A stretch of DNA of 64,000 nt from Paraphysomonas bandaiensis (taxonomy: Eukaryota; Chrysophyceae), in the NCBI GenBank assembly GCA_965644295.1, contig CBFFRP010000148.1, positions 62,001 to 126,000 on the forward strand, read 5' to 3'. Both the position numbers and the translations under genes were made by a program. Shown here one piece after another: positions 9,214 through 21,105 of this stretch. The notes beneath the pieces are model-generated. The model ran no database searches. It was given only the letters and a program-made list of their open reading frames with translations, and had not been told where the DNA came from. Every line of letters starts with the position of its first letter. Within the stretch, counting starts at the first letter, position 1.

Positions 9214-10880
9214 GATGAATGGACTTGCAGTGCTGCTGCAGCGCGTGGGCACTTGGATGTTCTTCGATGGCTTCGTTCACAAGACCCTCCATGTCCCATG
9301 TTCATTTAGTTTTAATTGATATACTTCTCTGGCTGCATAGCATGGACATTTGGATGTTTTGAAATGTCTTTTATCATATTATGCTTTATGGCCTAGCTTT
9401 AAGGAGGTGTCTAATGTTATAATCAGACAAGAAATAATAACAATCTCATGATTATTTTGTATATGGGTAAAGAGGGCATTTTTTAAATCCAAGCCGAGTG
9501 TAATATATATAGGGGGATTCGAAATAAGAAATTAACAACTGTCCGATGTTCGATGAATGCTATGCTTTTTTTTTAAAGTCTTTTATTTAGCAGTAGGCGT
9601 TAAAAGCCTGCACCGATTTAGTAGCTAGATGAATGCTAGTCAACCTAGTTAGACCTCTACCCGTAACTAATCAGTACAAACTCTATTATCCTACGTTAGA
9701 TTCCCAGAGAGACTTGCCCCATATTGACAGTGTAACTAATTACTGCGTGCGGCCCCCTGGTGGGTGCGGCTGAGTGCTGCGACCGCGCACCTCTACCTAT
9801 GTACACATTGCTTAGTTCAGCAGTTCCCCACTCTGGGTTCTCACTGCATATTCAGCGCTGAATACGATGTGATAATGATGTAGCTAGTTGGGTTCAGTAG
9901 GTAGCTAGCAAATAACGTATGGGACTTAAATCAAGTATTAGTTAGGTACCCACCCGACCCCCATCCGAATCTACCTAAGTACGCGCTCAGAATGGGGCAA
10001 GCTTAGTGTAAATAATCAAGTACTAACGTAGCACTGGATCAAGTATGCTAAAACTAAAACTCTTCTTTCTGTAGACAGTATTATGCAATTAAAGTAAGAT
10101 AATAGAGTGTGCAACATAGTTGAAAACAACTCGTAGTTGTAACGGCTAAATATATTCATAAAGAAAGTAAGTGCAGGTAATGATGAACACATGATCATAA
10201 ATAGATGTTCAAGAGAACATCTGATGTTCATCAGATGTTACATAAATATGTTGTAAATCGTTTAGATTGATAACTATAAATTGTGTTCAACAAATCAAGT
10301 TTAAGGTTCACGGTAGGGCACGAAGGTTAACTTCAGTGTAATGGTCAATTCCAACTGATATAGTCCTTTGCTGTCAAAATGAGTACTTAACACTGGACAA
10401 GTAAACTTTAGAACTAGAACAAATATTTGAGCAGTATAAAATATACATTTCGATTAAGTGACAGACTCTAAATTAGTAAAATAAGAACTTTATAAGAACT
10501 TATGTAATCACCATGCAATGCTTGAAAGTGAACTTAGAGTGGATAGTGGATAATGACCACTATCATAATGATTCCATTTGATGATACTAAAGTGTAATAA
10601 CAGTACGTATGACCACCCCAGCAATACCAATATATTATGTAGTAATAAATATGTAGGGATGTCCATTGTAACAATGAGGCTTATGGTACATGCACTGCTT
10701 GCTCATATTGTGGCTATTGTAGTATGTGTAAATATATATACTGCATAAATGTACCATTACGATTATAATTTTATTATTAGATTAATCTGTCGTACTTCAC
10801 AATTGCATGATATTTATTCTTTGAAGAGGTTGCATCCTCGTATAAGTGGGGGGCAAACAACAGTATCTTATGCATACTAG
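9214..10880. other. Intergenic region with dispersed repeat pieces
   Basis: 9214-9565 is the last repeat unit of copy B and the 3' flank shared with 6210-6466. After a T8-T9 run at 9566, sequence at 9600-9700 resembles 46626-46745, and 9914-9989 closely matches 29282-29352. The remainder to 10880 is AT-rich and I see no gene in it. Confidence 0.55.
9914..9989. repeat. Dispersed repeat, copy 1 (partner at 29282-29352)
   Basis: Shares the block cgtatgggactt-aatcaagtattagttaggtaccc, then cccgacccccatcc and acgcgctcagaatgg, with 29282-29352, with a few differences and a short insertion. It is probably part of an old transposable element. Confidence 0.7.
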
Positions 10881-11210
10881 TTACACCTTACCACAAGCGA
10901 TGTAGAAATGAAAGTGGTTTGGAAGAGGAATCTTCTTACCAAGCACACGCTCCCAGAAGCTGATAGTAACGTAGTCAACGTATACCGGCTCGTCAGGAGA
11001 GAGTCCGTGTTCTCTAACAAAGTCAATCAGCGCCGGACACGTGTCGGCTATCTTATCTGATAAGAAATCTGCGGCATAGAGTAGTCCGCCAGTCGCGATC
11101 AAGTCGAGAAGTACACCTCCAGCTGATAGTGCTGAAACCTCTGCTAGGAAACGGTAGTGTTTGTATTTGCTGCGGATTTCATCTCGTCTTTCTCTTCCAT
11201 TATGAGGCAT
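10881..11210 (-). CDS. Hypothetical protein, 109 residues or first exon
   Basis: An ATG at 11210 gives MPHNGRERRDEIRSKYKHYR and a frame of 109 residues. The upstream extension is rich in unlikely sequence, so the inner ATG is preferred. The protein has a basic N-terminus, a small hydrophobic stretch at about residues 25-45 (ALSAGGVLLDLIATGGLLYA) that may be a membrane helix, and an acidic/Pro C-terminal part (GLSPDEPVYVDYVTISFWER). The end reads ACG then GTAAGGTG, which is also a good splice donor, so more exons may follow. The family is unknown. It is divergent from the dioxygenase gene starting at 11840. Confidence 0.5.
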   Translation of the reverse strand: MPHNGRERRDEIRSKYKHYRFLAEVSALSAGGVLLDLIATGGLLYAADFLSDKIADTCPALIDFVREHGLSPDEPVYVDYVTISFWERVLGKKIPLPNHFHFYIACGKV

Positions 11211-11839
11211 GATTGTGAGGGAGCTGAGTGTGGTTGATGGTCTTGTATGTACAGCCAGTGTATGGTATCGTATTCTCTGTTGCAATCTGAGATTTTGTGA
11301 TAGAAATATCCATGTATTCAATCAAATATCCAAAAAGTGGAGAGTTCTGATGGAATTTCTCGGCTATTTCCTCATTGTATTATGCGGTATTATGAGGTAA
11401 TACTGGACACTATACAGTCCATGCCTTCAGAGGTATGATCATGCTGTATGTAGGAATGTATATGGTAGGATAGCGTATCGGCAGTCAGTATTATATTTTT
11501 CGGAAACAAATTGAAGCATATATTCTCTATATTACTGTGATACAACTACGGCTGGAATACAGATAATTGTTGACTCAATATTAGAGGCATCTTGGAACAA
11601 AAATATACAAAGAATGCCGATACGAGGTTGGTATACATGCTGTAGTATATATGTCGACCACTGATAGCCATATATATATGTTCCGTACAGCTACTGCATA
11701 TCTCTGTATGTATGTACATGCTGCTGTATGTGTATGTGTATATATATGTGTATGTGTATGTGTGGTAGATATATGTGTATATATATACACACATCTCTCC
11801 TATATATTCATATATATAGAACAACACATCATACACACC
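11211..11839. promoter_or_regulatory. Divergent intergenic region with repeat and TATGTG tract
   Basis: This region lies between divergent starts at 11210 (-) and 11840 (+). It holds a dispersed repeat copy at about 11497-11630 and a TATG/TATGTG-rich tract at 11697-11800. I see no defined promoter motif. Confidence 0.4.
11497..11630. repeat. Dispersed repeat (partner at 54318-54460)
   Basis: Both copies share acaactacg-ctggaatacaga, then agaggcatctt-gaacaaaaata-acaaag-atgccgatacg, in the same order, with scattered substitutions. Each lies beside an ATAC/ATGT tract in front of a gene start. Confidence 0.65.
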
Positions 11840-13528
11840 ATGTCAACAACAGAAAAGCGTCGTTCTTCATCAAAACGTATACGTTCATCACCTCCAATCA
11901 CTGAAAACCTTCAATCTCAATCAACACGTCAAATACACCGTTCATTACATGATACTTCCACACCATACAATCACTCTGTATTATACCCATTATGCCCTAA
12001 AGATTTCATGAAATCTGTATTTGAAGAAGCAAGAAGTAATATGACAGCTACTTTTAAAGAAACAGATTTATTTAAAGTCTTTCAAACGGGAGATTTGTCC
12101 TCTTTGTCCTCTTCTGAGAGTCCCATACCACATTTAATGAAACTCAGAGAGACAATCTATTCAAAAGAATTTAGAGAATTTGTACAAGCAATTACAGGAT
12201 GTACTGAATTAACTGATCGTATTGATTGTTCTGCTAATGCTTATGTTGGTGGATGTCATTTGCTTTGTCATGATGATGTGATTGGCACCCGTTGTGTCTC
12301 ATACATTATATACCTGACGGACCCAGATGAACCATGGAATGTTGAAGATGGTGGGGGGCTGGAGTTGTACCCGTTAGAGGAGGCTGCTGGGTATCACTCA
12401 AGTCAGCCCATGCAGGGCGTACCTGCTGCCAACCCCAGCAACGTGATTCTCCCGCGATTTAATTCGATGGTCTTGTTCCAGGTACAGCCTGGGCGAAGCT
12501 ATCACGCTGTACAGGAGGTGTTTGCTGATGGAAAGCCTCGACTGAGCATATCTGGATGGTATCATGCCGCCACCCCTCCCCCTGGTTCCAGTGGTGCCTC
12601 TTTGAGTCGCATAATGACCAAAGGAGACGTTGTTCCTCAGCGTACTCCTATTCCTGCGTCTATATACCCCCCAGAGACTGAAGACGAAGTAATAACTGAG
12701 GCAGACATGGGAATACTGAGCCAGTGGATTAATCCAATTTATTTGGAAGCCAAGTCGATAGCACAGATATGTGAAACTTTTGCAAAGGATTCGTCTATAC
12801 AGTTGCATGGGTTTCTGAAGGAGGACATAGCAACAATCATAACAGACTCCCTAGTTGAGGCCGATACAAGTGATGCTCTCGGCAAATCACGCCCTCCTAG
12901 ATCATATGCTGTGGGAACAGAAGGCTCGTGGGATATTCGAGGACCACCACACAAGCAGCGGTACCTTGAGTACACTGGGACAACACCTTCATCATCGAAG
13001 AAACTGAGCGGTTGCAGTGTTGTTGTAGGTGAGGTACTAGCGGACTTGACACAGTCCCTGTTTCGTTCCCCTGCTTTCTACAGATACCTGCGCATGATAA
13101 CTGGTATACAGCCTACTGCACACGCCGATGAGATTCGTCGCTTCCGTCCCGGGCTAGACTATACTGTGGCTCATCATGGTACTCTGGTGGACTCCTCTTG
13201 CTTGGATGCTACCCTATGCTTTGTGAGTAGTTCCACTGAAGAGGAGGCCGATGAGTGGGACAGCGGAGACGTGGGCGGATTCGAGTGCTACATAGAAGCA
13301 GACGAAGACGCAGATGCTGCGGCCACTGCTGAAGTATATAGGGCACAGGATGAAGATGATGACACACAGCTGCTGTCCATACAAGCAGGGTCAAACGTTC
13401 TTAATGTGGTTATGCGTGATCCAGGGGTGATGCGGTTCATAAAGTACGTGTCTCATCGTGCCCCCAGCAGTCGGTGGGATGTGTCTATGGAATTTGAAAT
13501 GGAGACGGCAGACACCAGTTCCAACTAA
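11840..13528 (+). CDS. OGFOD1: OGFOD1/TPA1-like 2-oxoglutarate Fe(II) prolyl hydroxylase
   Basis: Single exon, 562 residues, starting at MSTTEKRRSSSKRI. The earlier in-frame sequence is low-complexity Tyr/Val/Cys and was not used. The N-terminal double-stranded beta-helix holds the metal site: CHDD at about residues 142-145 (HxD), a second His in GRSYHAV near 220, and an Arg in GKPRLSISGW that should bind 2-oxoglutarate. LTDPDEPWNVEDGGGLELYP precedes them. A second, degenerate helix domain fills about 290-560, as in the family, where human OGFOD1 is about 540 residues. OGFOD1/Tpa1 hydroxylates a proline of ribosomal protein uS12 and affects translation termination and stress responses. That role is transferred from the family. 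Confidence 0.85.
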   Translation: MSTTEKRRSSSKRIRSSPPITENLQSQSTRQIHRSLHDTSTPYNHSVLYPLCPKDFMKSVFEEARSNMTATFKETDLFKVFQTGDLSSLSSSESPIPHLMKLRETIYSKEFREFVQAITGCTELTDRIDCSANAYVGGCHLLCHDDVIGTRCVSYIIYLTDPDEPWNVEDGGGLELYPLEEAAGYHSSQPMQGVPAANPSNVILPRFNSMVLFQVQPGRSYHAVQEVFADGKPRLSISGWYHAATPPPGSSGASLSRIMTKGDVVPQRTPIPASIYPPETEDEVITEADMGILSQWINPIYLEAKSIAQICETFAKDSSIQLHGFLKEDIATIITDSLVEADTSDALGKSRPPRSYAVGTEGSWDIRGPPHKQRYLEYTGTTPSSSKKLSGCSVVVGEVLADLTQSLFRSPAFYRYLRMITGIQPTAHADEIRRFRPGLDYTVAHHGTLVDSSCLDATLCFVSSSTEEEADEWDSGDVGGFECYIEADEDADAAATAEVYRAQDEDDDTQLLSIQAGSNVLNVVMRDPGVMRFIKYVSHRAPSSRWDVSMEFEMETADTSSN

Positions 13529-14438
13529 AATATGATAATATAGTTGACGAACCCGAGGATGAGCAATGACTGGATCTGATTGGCACCGATCATATACTAT
13601 TAAAACTTGCAAGTGTCTTATTTACAAATACTAATTGCGGTACACTACATGACTTTGTTTGGATTTGGAGTTTGACATATCTGATGTGGTGCATTATCAC
13701 CTAGACAGATGTAGCATATAGAGTTGCTAAGAGGATATTAATCAGTTGCGTTTTTGCTCTGTTTCAAAGTGCGTGCTTGTCACTGTGGGGCTCAACAAAG
13801 AACAGACAGGAAGTATTAATATGACATCGTTTTTATGATTATATCTATTCCAGTAAAACCAGTAAAAATTAATCAACAATGTTTCGCATTGTCAACTTCT
13901 CTAGTAATTCTGGACAGACTTATATGCACCTGTATACAATCAAATATAAATAAAATAAACAGAAAAGATCTACTTAATAATAGCGCCTTCATACCTGTGA
14001 GCACTCGGCTAACATTAAATTTAGTCAAAGTGACCCTATACGTCTTTTCGTGAATAATGTCTGTGCAAGTAGTAAGTAGGCTTTAGCCAAAATTAGCCAG
14101 CGCATACGTTTGTTCAGTACATATGCCCTAGAATATTTGGAGTAGATTGCTTCAATAATGATATGATATTATATAGACATGTGGTAACTAGTAACTAGAT
14201 ACATGGCATTTTCTACTACAATAACTGTTCTCTATCATACCACAATATATATATACATTGATTTTTATTTTGGCTTCCACTGTACTTCTGTTTTCTTATG
14301 TACTCCTCATTTGGCGTGAAATCATTGACAAATAATACTACATTTTTATTTATGCGAAACCATTGTGCTATGACGATCAATTGTACCTTCAAGAATTTCT
14401 ATTCAGCTATAGTAACATTCAGCTATGAATCTGAAACA
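13529..14438. other. Intergenic between convergent gene ends, nothing recognised
   Basis: AT-rich spacer between the 3' ends of the dioxygenase (+) and the EF-hand/FN3 gene (-). No ORF, RNA gene or repeat stands out. Confidence 0.6.
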
Positions 14439-17400
14439 TCAACATGGGTGCTGTAAAAAACACTCTGCCAACAGTTTCATATCTTCTCTCAAAGATTTCC
14501 GTGACTCTTCATGAATCCATGGACACCTGAATACTTCAAACTGCTCGATGTGAGACTGAGATCTCTCAACAACTTCACCTGGTTTTAATTCGTAGGGCTT
14601 ACAGCTTTCATTGCTCGACTTCTGCCAAACCACCTCCAGCCATAGGCGACGTACTCGAGAAAACTTTCCCGGCTGCAAGTCTTTAGAACCGAATGACACT
14701 CTGGCGCTTTTGTAATTATCTTTCACAACATGGGCAGCAAGCGTCCTTTCCCCAATGAAACTTCCGGCCTCTGGAGCATCACCTGTTAAAAGTCGTCCAC
14801 CCTTTCCTGTCGCAGTAAGAGAATACACGCTGCTTCCACCATCCACCCCACCACCTTTGCTACGGGCCCCTCTACTCGCCCTTGACCGCCCCCCTACCGA
14901 TCCAGAATCCACCTCATCATCTGCTCCCTGAGCGCGTCTGCTGGCTTTTGCATAGAGTCTTTCCGTGAGTAGGATGGTATCGCCCACACATACGTCCCCC
15001 GTACACTCAATGCTAAAAGTTGAATTGGCGCTTCTTGCGCTGAAAATGTGTTTTGTCTCATTTCGTGGGAAAGTTCTGAATGTCAATGGGGCCGAAGGTG
15101 GACCCATCACCCCCTGTTGGTTCACACCCACGACACGTACCGCATACATGTTGTCTGGGACCAGCGTAGTAGCTACCCACAGATTCTCTTGTCCGACAAA
15201 GACAGTCGTAAACTCATCATCTCCTCTAGAGGGGGATAAGTTCTTAAGTTGCACGCAGAATTTGTGAGCCCCGTGCTCTGGTGGATACCACTTTATGCGA
15301 ACAGAATTGGGGGCGAGATAGATTAGCGTAGGCGGATCACATGCCAGTGGTGTTGTCATGACCACCAAAGGGGTGCTCAGCGCACTATTACTGCGGGAAC
15401 CCACATATCGCAACCTGAAGTGGTATAAACTATTAGGTTGTAATCCGGCTATCTCAGTGTGTCTCGATGTGCCTCTATAAGATACAACTGGCAGTGGCAC
15501 GTCGATATTAGCTGTTTCATCCCCTTTGATTGTAGCTGTTTTCTCTCTAGACACCCTAGCTGTTTTTTCCCTAGACATCCTCATTGGTGTCTTGCTCCGA
15601 GCTGAGAGTCCAGTCAGACTCTGCGAACCGCGCACTCCTCCGTCCCTCCCAGCGATTGACCTCACACGACTCTGCTCAGTGGGAGCAGTGGCTCCAAGAG
15701 AAACAGGCAATGTAGGGGGTATTTCGTCACTACGCTTGATGGTGTATGACACCTCATCCTTACGCCACCATCGACTAAATTCATCAAAGGATATTACACC
15801 GTCACCATCTGTGTCAAATACTGCAAATGCTTCATTGATTCGCTCGGCAGACACCTCAACGCCGAGGTCCTTAAGCAGATACTCAAACTCGGACGGTTCA
15901 ATAGTACCATTCCGGTCACTGCATGCAGGTGTTAAACTTCTCCACAAGCACCATAAGAGCTATATATGCACTCACCGGTCGTAGTTAGCAAATGCGGTTT
16001 CGATACTAACACCTCCATCCTCTGCTCCAACTCCGGCCCAGTCACCCAACATACGGTCAATTACACCCTTATCCCGAGAACTGGCTCCGTCCCGCCTTCC
16101 CTTCCAGCGCAGTACAATCTACCAAGGACATTACAATTTCAATACAGCAACACCAGACTCCACCTTTGTAGGAAATATCGCCGTGGATGATGTGAGGTCC
16201 GCTCCGATAGCACCTGTGGAAACTGTAGCAGTGCTACCAAGTTCTCCCTTCGCATAGAGCACAGGGGGAGCTGGAGTCTCCACCATAGTGTGTACAATGA
16301 CTGATTCCGAGCTGGGCCCCGACTCTCCGTCCACATTCACACCGTGTACACGAAATCTGTAGGTGTGCCCTGCCATTAGACGAGACACGGTGCACTGTCC
16401 GGCTTGGGACTTCATACATTCCTTGTACACATTCGTAAGCTCGCTCTCACACTGCTCTATGACGTACGACACTTGAGCGTGGGACGAGGCCTTGCTCGCT
16501 CCACCTCCCATGCCACCACCAGTAGAGACAGCAGACGCTCGCATACCGTCTCCGAACGACTTTGATATTGCAATGGAGTCACTAGTAAAACCTAAATCAT
16601 TGGTCAAACACCTATAACAGAATACACTGCTAGTGCTGTATACCTGCACTGATAAAGTACTTCTCGAACTCATCCCATGACAGCACATTATCATCATCCC
16701 CTTCTATCTGGTCAAAGAGGCCGTTTATTCCCTACGAGAAACATCAATCCAACATTGTAGATGCACGCACACACGCACCGTGCTTGGATTTAAGCCTTTA
16801 CGAACCAAAACTTTACGCACCATCTTCATGAGGTCGGGATTTGATGCTTCATGATCCTGAAAAATGAGACAGAGCTCCTCCCTACTTACCGCCCCGGACC
16901 CATCTGTGTCCGCTAACTCAAACAATTTCTTGAGTTGCTGCAATTGCTGCATAAACGTGTTTGAAAAAACCCACCGTAGGGTTACCGCGTCATGGGCGCA
17001 GTTAATAACGCGTGGGGGAGCGGGGGCCGCAGGTCGGGTGGTGACTACTTTGTAGGTGAATGGCCCCGGCCCAAACCCGTTAAAACCACGAATTCTAAAG
17101 GCGTATGAACAACCCGGCTCAAGATCATCCATCCAATATTTCAGAGCGAATCGAGCGTGAATGTCGGCGTCTTGTGGATCTCTATATATCTCATTGTATC
17201 GCCTTTCTCCCTGCTAATATATCACGTACATCCTATAATCGCCAACACACCCTACCGTCGCGTTCATCTTAACAACACCAGCATACTCCAGAGAATAAAA
17301 GGAAACAAGGTCGCTATTAGGGTCACCAGGCCCCCATCTCAATAGAACAGACCTTGTGAGTGCATTAGCATCCTAAACAAAAGTAAGCGCAGTACAGTCG

Positions 17401-20333
17401 ACGAAGAAAGGTACCTCTTCATCAACCTCCTCGTCGGTGAGTCCCGCTCCCCATAGACGAGGGGCAGAAGGAGGAGTACCTTCCGATATTAGTGTCTTCA
17501 GCTGTTCCTCAGCCCGGGCATCCCTGGGACAAAGAAATAAAAACAATAGCTACAATGCAGTGAAAATAAATTAGTCGCACTACGTTTACATACCTGGTGA
17601 TATCAGCAAGCCTCTTTAATGCTCTCTTCCGGTCGGCAAGAGTCCAAGTGCTATATGGGCATGATGGAGTCGTGTCCTTCTTGTCTTTTCCGTTACCGCC
17701 TTCCGGATCTTCTGCATACGACAATCAGAAATTAATCCAGCATTCAATACAGGCGTGCTACCATTATCGAAGTCCGATCCGTAGCCATCATCTTCGTCGT
17801 CGTCCTGTTGCTTGCCCTCCTCTTCTCTAAGGACACGGTAGCTACATCCATATGAGAATATCGTTACTAATAATTGATGATATATTTATACCGTTTTAAC
17901 ATATCCTCTCTTCTCTTTCGTTCAGCAAGCTCCACACGTACTCGAGATTCTCCGTTCTTTAACTTTATTATCTCCGTTTTCTCACCCCCACGCTTCTCTG
18001 TACTACCACGCACACTGCCGTCACAGCTTCCCCTGTCGTCAAGTACGTTCTTTCCCTCTTTACGAAGTTGCTCCTTCGTGGGCTCTGAAACAGCATAGGC
18101 ATTGTTCATACCAGTCTATACATACCAAATGAAACCATTACATAGAAAGAACAAAACAGACCTTTTTGCAGGTTGTACGCCAGCAGCACTTTCGTTTAAT
18201 AGTAGCCAATGCACCAGAATTATTGTTTCTCATGGGTCCCGTAAACTCCAGAAACTCACTCATAGTCACAACCCCATCGCCGTTAGAGTCGAATGCATCT
18301 ATTAGAGCATTCACTTCATTCTTCTTCATGCTGACACCCATATCGATAAGTAACCGCTGCATGTCTCGTCGGCCAAGTGCTATAGAAGCTACCATCTTTT
18401 CTTTCTCCTCTTCATCAAGTTCGTATTCGGATCGAGCTCGCATTCTGTTCCAACGCTTCTCCGCAAATGTCTTGAATGCCGCCTTGAAGTCTAAACCAGG
18501 TCGAAGAAGCTTCATAAATGTTTCACGCACCTGAGAACTTATAGCAGAATGCACATCACATGCTTTCGGCTCAAAGTAGTCCCAAAGTGCAGTTGCAAAC
18601 GAAAATGAAATTGCCTTTCGATCGGTGCCCTCAAGTCTGCTGTGACTGTTACTCCATCGAAACCACTCGGAAAACAAAGTCCTGTCCACCTTCTTCAAGA
18701 GCTCACCAATCTCAATACAGTCTTGTAGAGCATCGTGCGAAAGGCTGCAAAGCGGCTGCGCTATCTCTCCGTACGCTTGAGTGTCTGAGTGGGGACGACT
18801 TTCAGGCTCTGGACTTGGTACTAGTCCTAAATATCGCACCGCTTGTTCCTTGTTGGCTTTGAGGACCGACCACTCCTCGTACGCTCGCGCACTATCTTCC
18901 GCAGCTTTTTCTTGCTGCTCCTTTAGTTCACGAACAGTAGGGTTGTTCTTGACCTGCGAGCCGAGTGAAAAGAAGAAGCCAAAACTTGCAAACCTACCAT
19001 CTTCCTGAAGGCCTCAGTGTTATACTCACTGTCGGGGTCTGTATCGAAATTATCTTTGGCAACAAACCCCTTTTGCAGGAGCTGTTTGCGACTTTTCTCA
19101 AGGTCTCCTTCCATGCCTTGCCTGCCCTTGTGGGTTGCATGCACGTACTTGAGACCTGTGCAAATATAAGGCTTTGAAGATTGCTGAGCAGAAGTGTAGA
19201 AAGTACGAACCCGTTCCCATCATGAGGTCAACAGTTGTCTGTGGGGCAGCATCCTCCTTGCGACGTACACCAGACACAGCCCCGCCAAAACTCATTCTTG
19301 GCCCAGCTGACTTGGGGCGAGGGCGTCTACCCGCAACAGTATGCGGATCAAACTCCGAGGGAGGCAGGCGTATCCGCAGACTATTATATGTAAACAATGA
19401 AGATTAGAAAAATAAAAATGCACCCTTAATACACACCCGTCTTTGTGTTTCACGAATTGTTCGTGAGATATCTTAGACATCTGAATCTTTTCGGCCTTTT
19501 CCTCTCTCAACTTTTCGGCCTTCTTGTCTTCATCATCTTCGACCCATTGCTTAAGGCGCTTCACGCTCAGACTAGTGAGGCAACTCCTCTCGGCAGCACT
19601 AGCCACAGCATCCGGATCCGTCATCACCTGATTCTTTCCAGCGGCTGTCTTTAAAGCCCGCTGCTGTGCACGGGAAACAGACTCTAATACACGCAGTCGA
19701 AGTTCTTCTTTTGCTTCTCGCCATACGCGCCCGCACTCTTTCATGAATACCATGTTTTGAAGACGCTGATCGTTGGTGATTGGCTTGGCCTTTTCACCAG
19801 GTTTGGGAACTCCAGGGAAGTTGTACTTCAGGGAGAGAAGCGTGTAGTTCTCTGCCCCTGGAGGTTTGTCCAACATTTCCTTGAAACCGCCGGAATATTC
19901 TGCCACCTCCGCCTCTGTGAGTTCTATATTACTGAAACTGTGGTTTTCCATAGCCCATCTCTGCCACGCTGCTTTCATAGTCTTCTTTTTACCCATCTTC
20001 TTACGTTCCTCTTGCGGTACCTTTATAATAACATCATTCACCATAATACTAATAATATATATGACTAACCTGTCTTGAAGGCTCTGTCTCTCCAACCATT
20101 CGATCAACTGCAGCAGCACATATAGCTGCCTCTTTAAGTGATTCCTCATCTTCTGCTCTACATGAATCAATCTTACTAAATAACTGTATTGAAAGATCAT
20201 TACAAAGAATACAAAGAGATGAATTATATACCTCTAGACCCTTTTCTAATAGTTCTTTCCTTAAATGCCATTGTTTTATTCTCTCAGCTCCTCTTTCCTT
20301 TAATGACGACTCATTCTGAGACATGGAAGGCAT
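14439..20333 (-). CDS. Multi-exon EF-hand and fibronectin type III protein
   Basis: Fifteen exons can be joined in one frame: 20333-20070, 20020-19437, 19380-19211, 19155-18998, 18953-18162, 18115-17892, 17841-17762, 17711-17594, 17523-17415, 17372-17256, 17213-16779, 16731-16644, 16591-16164, 16118-15976 and 15918-14439. They give about 1,729 residues. The N-terminal third is charged and helical. EF-hand loops: DSNGDG near residue 615, DTDGSG near 965, a weaker one near 1030, DRDRNGT near 1230 and DTDGDG near 1265. Fibronectin III domains lie around 835-940, 1080-1195, 1390-1440 and 1445-1535. No signal peptide or membrane segment is seen, so a cytosolic or ciliary Ca2+-responsive scaffold is likely. 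I know similar EF-hand/FN3 mixtures from flagellated protists but no exact orthologue. It is divergent from VPS35L. Confidence 0.75.
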
Positions 20334-21105
20334 AGGGATAGTATGATTCACTTCAGGATTATAGAGATAAGTGATTTCTTTGAGAGATCGATGTTTATAT
20401 CATGAGAGTAGAGGTCAGAGTGTATTGTATGGAGAGTTATGTATGATATGGCATGTAATGTATGGAATATTCAGTACCATATCAACAACTAGAAGTACAT
20501 AGAGATACATATACAGCAGTGTACTGTACATACATATAGTGGATGTACTGTATACAGTGTACTTCATACACTTTTCAAAAATATGAAAGTCAGCAGTTAT
20601 GAAGTGAATTATATACGGGAAGTGGAGGCTATGTACGGGTAGGGAGAAGTTTGCACGGGGAGTTATCGTCCTTTCATACATACATACATACATACATACA
20701 TACATACATACATACATACATACATACATACATACATACATACATACATACATACATACATACATACATACATACATACATACATACATACATACATACA
20801 TACATACATACATACATACATACATACATACATACATACATACATACATACATACATACATACATACATACATACATACATACATACATACATACATACA
20901 TACATACATACATACATACATACATACATACATACATACATACAGCAGTATCTGCAGGCATCCATACACCAGCATGTATATGTATCTCATATCTCATCAT
21001 TTATCTCTCACTCCCCACAACATAACCCCGTAACACCATAACCCAATCTCTCTCTACCAGCTCCATTATTCTATCACTATCTGTCTCATAACATATACCT
21101 AAACG
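20334..21105. promoter_or_regulatory. Divergent intergenic region with (ATAC)n tract
   Basis: Bidirectional upstream region for the EF-hand/FN3 gene (-) and VPS35L (+). It contains the (CATA)n microsatellite at 20675-20943 and further short CATA runs. No classical promoter element was identified. Confidence 0.5.
20675..20943. repeat. (CATA)n microsatellite, about 67 copies
   Basis: An uninterrupted CATA/ATAC tract of about 269 bp in the spacer between two divergent genes. Its Thr-Tyr-Ile-His and Met-Tyr-Val-Cys open frames are artefacts. Confidence 0.95.

Noticed and set aside
9316-9380. TGA and TAG inside the ankyrin-like tail as possible reassigned codons
   Set aside because: The tail after ttttaattga looks like a degenerate repeat with stops at the same places in both copies. 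However, TGA, TAG and TAA all end other recognisable genes here, so a changed genetic code is not supported.
11651-11839. N-terminal extension of the dioxygenase ORF
   Set aside because: The extension is Tyr/Val/Cys-rich low complexity from the TATGTG tract. The ATG at 11840 gives a start typical of the family.
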